Shown: in pieces, positions 13,791 through 14,840 of the stretch
How positions within the stretch are numbered: position 1 is the first letter of the stretch
Layout of the letters: each line of letters starts with the position of its first letter
Notes under the pieces: generated by a model
Seen by the model: the letters and a program-made list of their open reading frames with translations, nothing else
Told to the model about the DNA's origin: nothing
Databases searched by the model: none
Made by a program: the position numbers and the translations under genes
NCBI GenBank assembly: GCA_029779995.1
Contig: JAKOZM010000343.1
Location: 1-14,840 of the forward strand
Origin: Actinomycetes bacterium
Lineage (GTDB): Bacteria > Actinomycetota > Actinomycetes > S36-B12 > UBA10799
Length of the DNA: 14,840 bases
Direction of reading: 5' to 3'

Positions 13791-14840
13791 GTGTCCAGTG
13801 GTGCGATCAGTTGTGGATCAGGTCCCACAGCGGATGTCGGCGCCCGCGTACTCGCCGAGGGCGGGAACGCCGTTGATGCGGCCATCGCGGCAGCCTTCGC
13901 CTCTACGGTTACGGAGCCTGGGGTCTCCAGCATGGGTGGCGGTGGCTTCCTGCTGGTTCGTGAGCCCGACGGGACGAGCACCCTGGTCGATTTCTTCACC
14001 ACCGTGCCCTCCGGGCCGATGGGCGATGTCGATACGGTCACCGTGGTCTACTCGGGGACGACCCAGGACTTCCACGTCGGCAGGCAGACCGTGGCAGTTC
14101 CCGGATGTCTGGACGGTTTCCTCGCCGCGCACCAGCGCTGGGGTTGCCTGCCACTGGCAGACCTCGTGGCGCCGTCGATCGCGTTAGCGCGAGACGGTGT
14201 AGTGCTAGAGCCGGGTGTCGCCCATGCCATGTTCCTCATCGAACCAGTGCTCATGTTCACCTCACAGGTGCGGGCACGTATGGCGCCACACGGGACCTTG
14301 CTCCGTGCCGGTGAAACGCTCGTGACACCCGAGTTGGGGGACTTCCTGCAGCGGGTTGCGGATGGTGAGGTGAAGCGCGCCGCCGACCTCATCCCACACT
14401 TTGAGGGGCTGACCCCTGTCACGCAGGGCGATCTGCGCGACTATGCGGTGACGCTGCGAGAACCGCTGGTTTCGACCGGCCGCAATGCTGTCCTGACAAC
14501 AAACCCACTGCCATCGCTGGGTGGGTCCATTGTCGCGCACGTGCTCAGCGACCTGGCTGAGCAGAGTCACCCGCAGCCGGTCAATATCGCGGAGGCCCTC
14601 ACCGAGACCACGGCCTGGCTGAAGTCGCAGGTCTCGGGACCTGTCTGCACGGCAGGCACGACCCATATCAGCGCCGTGGACGCGAATGGAATGTGTGCCT
14701 CCTTGACGGTGTCGAACGGTCTGGGTAGCGGAATCGTTCTGCCGGACACGGGCATCCACTTGAACAACATGATGGGTGAGGACGACCTGCACCCGGCGGG
14801 TCCTCATGCGGCAGTCGGGGGGACTCGCATCCGGTCGATG
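13791..14840 (+). CDS. ggt: Gamma-glutamyltransferase family protein (3' partial, atypical)
   Basis: Gamma-glutamyltransferases are Ntn hydrolases that self-cleave before a Thr and transfer or hydrolyse gamma-glutamyl groups. The frame stays open to the window end, with 350 residues visible. Family landmarks are ARVLAEGGNAVDAAIAAAFA (about 18-37), SSMGGGGFLLV, VAVPGCLDGF, the self-processing site GTTHISAVDANG with catalytic Thr290, SNGLGSG and GIHLNNMMGEDDLHP. The usual DFRExAP segment, whose Arg binds the donor carboxylate, reads DFFTTVPSG here, so that Arg is missing. No signal peptide precedes the first conserved block, so a cytosolic enzyme is predicted, unlike the periplasmic E. coli enzyme. 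GTG 13791 is chosen from the position of the first conserved block and a -10-like box. Actinobacteria often lack glutathione, so the substrate is open; other gamma-glutamyl compounds are possible. Confidence 0.88.
   Translation, partial: MSSGAISCGSGPTADVGARVLAEGGNAVDAAIAAAFASTVTEPGVSSMGGGGFLLVREPDGTSTLVDFFTTVPSGPMGDVDTVTVVYSGTTQDFHVGRQTVAVPGCLDGFLAAHQRWGCLPLADLVAPSIALARDGVVLEPGVAHAMFLIEPVLMFTSQVRARMAPHGTLLRAGETLVTPELGDFLQRVADGEVKRAADLIPHFEGLTPVTQGDLRDYAVTLREPLVSTGRNAVLTTNPLPSLGGSIVAHVLSDLAEQSHPQPVNIAEALTETTAWLKSQVSGPVCTAGTTHISAVDANGMCASLTVSNGLGSGIVLPDTGIHLNNMMGEDDLHPAGPHAAVGGTRIRSM

Overview
This window looks like the chromosome of a high-GC actinobacterium (Actinomycetota); genus cannot be told. 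The case rests on gene content. There is a small, purS-dependent type PurL next to purQ, and purF and purM overlap. A BldC-type excisionase-like regulator and a DUF3073 protein follow purM, and a small 'sterol carrier family' protein is present that in relatives such as mycobacteria sits directly before purF. Codons are strongly G/C at third positions, and GTG and TTG starts are common.

Layout from left to right: purQ (5' end cut off by the window), purL and a GNAT acetyltransferase form a + strand run. A 143-bp repeat element bounded by 19-bp perfect inverted repeats follows; it supplies the stop codon of the acetyltransferase. The sterol-carrier-family gene (+) then converges on a secreted seven-bladed beta-propeller protein (-). 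A divergent gap leads to a two-gene potassium uptake unit (TrkH/KtrB channel plus TrkA/KtrA RCK protein), an NAD-type malic enzyme, and then purF-purM. After purM come bldC (-), DUF3073 (+), a short unidentified ORF (+), thioredoxin (-) and an atypical gamma-glutamyltransferase (+, 3' end cut off).

Functionally, PurF makes phosphoribosylamine, PurQ/PurL (with PurS, outside the window) make FGAM and PurM makes AIR, so four steps or subunits of de novo purine synthesis lie in one neighbourhood. The potassium transporter, malic enzyme and propeller gene are interposed between the sterol-carrier gene and purF, which are neighbours in related genomes; this looks like an insertion or rearrangement in the pur cluster.

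Several genes (purL, sterol-carrier gene, trkH, malic enzyme, ggt, perhaps purF) have no Shine-Dalgarno sequence. Instead they have a -10-like hexamer ending 6 to 8 nt before the start codon, which suggests leaderless transcripts. Genes with overlaps or true 5' leaders (purM, trkA, bldC, DUF3073, the propeller gene) do have clear Shine-Dalgarno sequences. I saw no rRNA, tRNA, CRISPR array, transposase or phage gene. Most of the window is ordinary metabolism. The least explained items are the inverted-repeat element, the histidine-free lyase-like propeller protein and the divergent gamma-glutamyltransferase.
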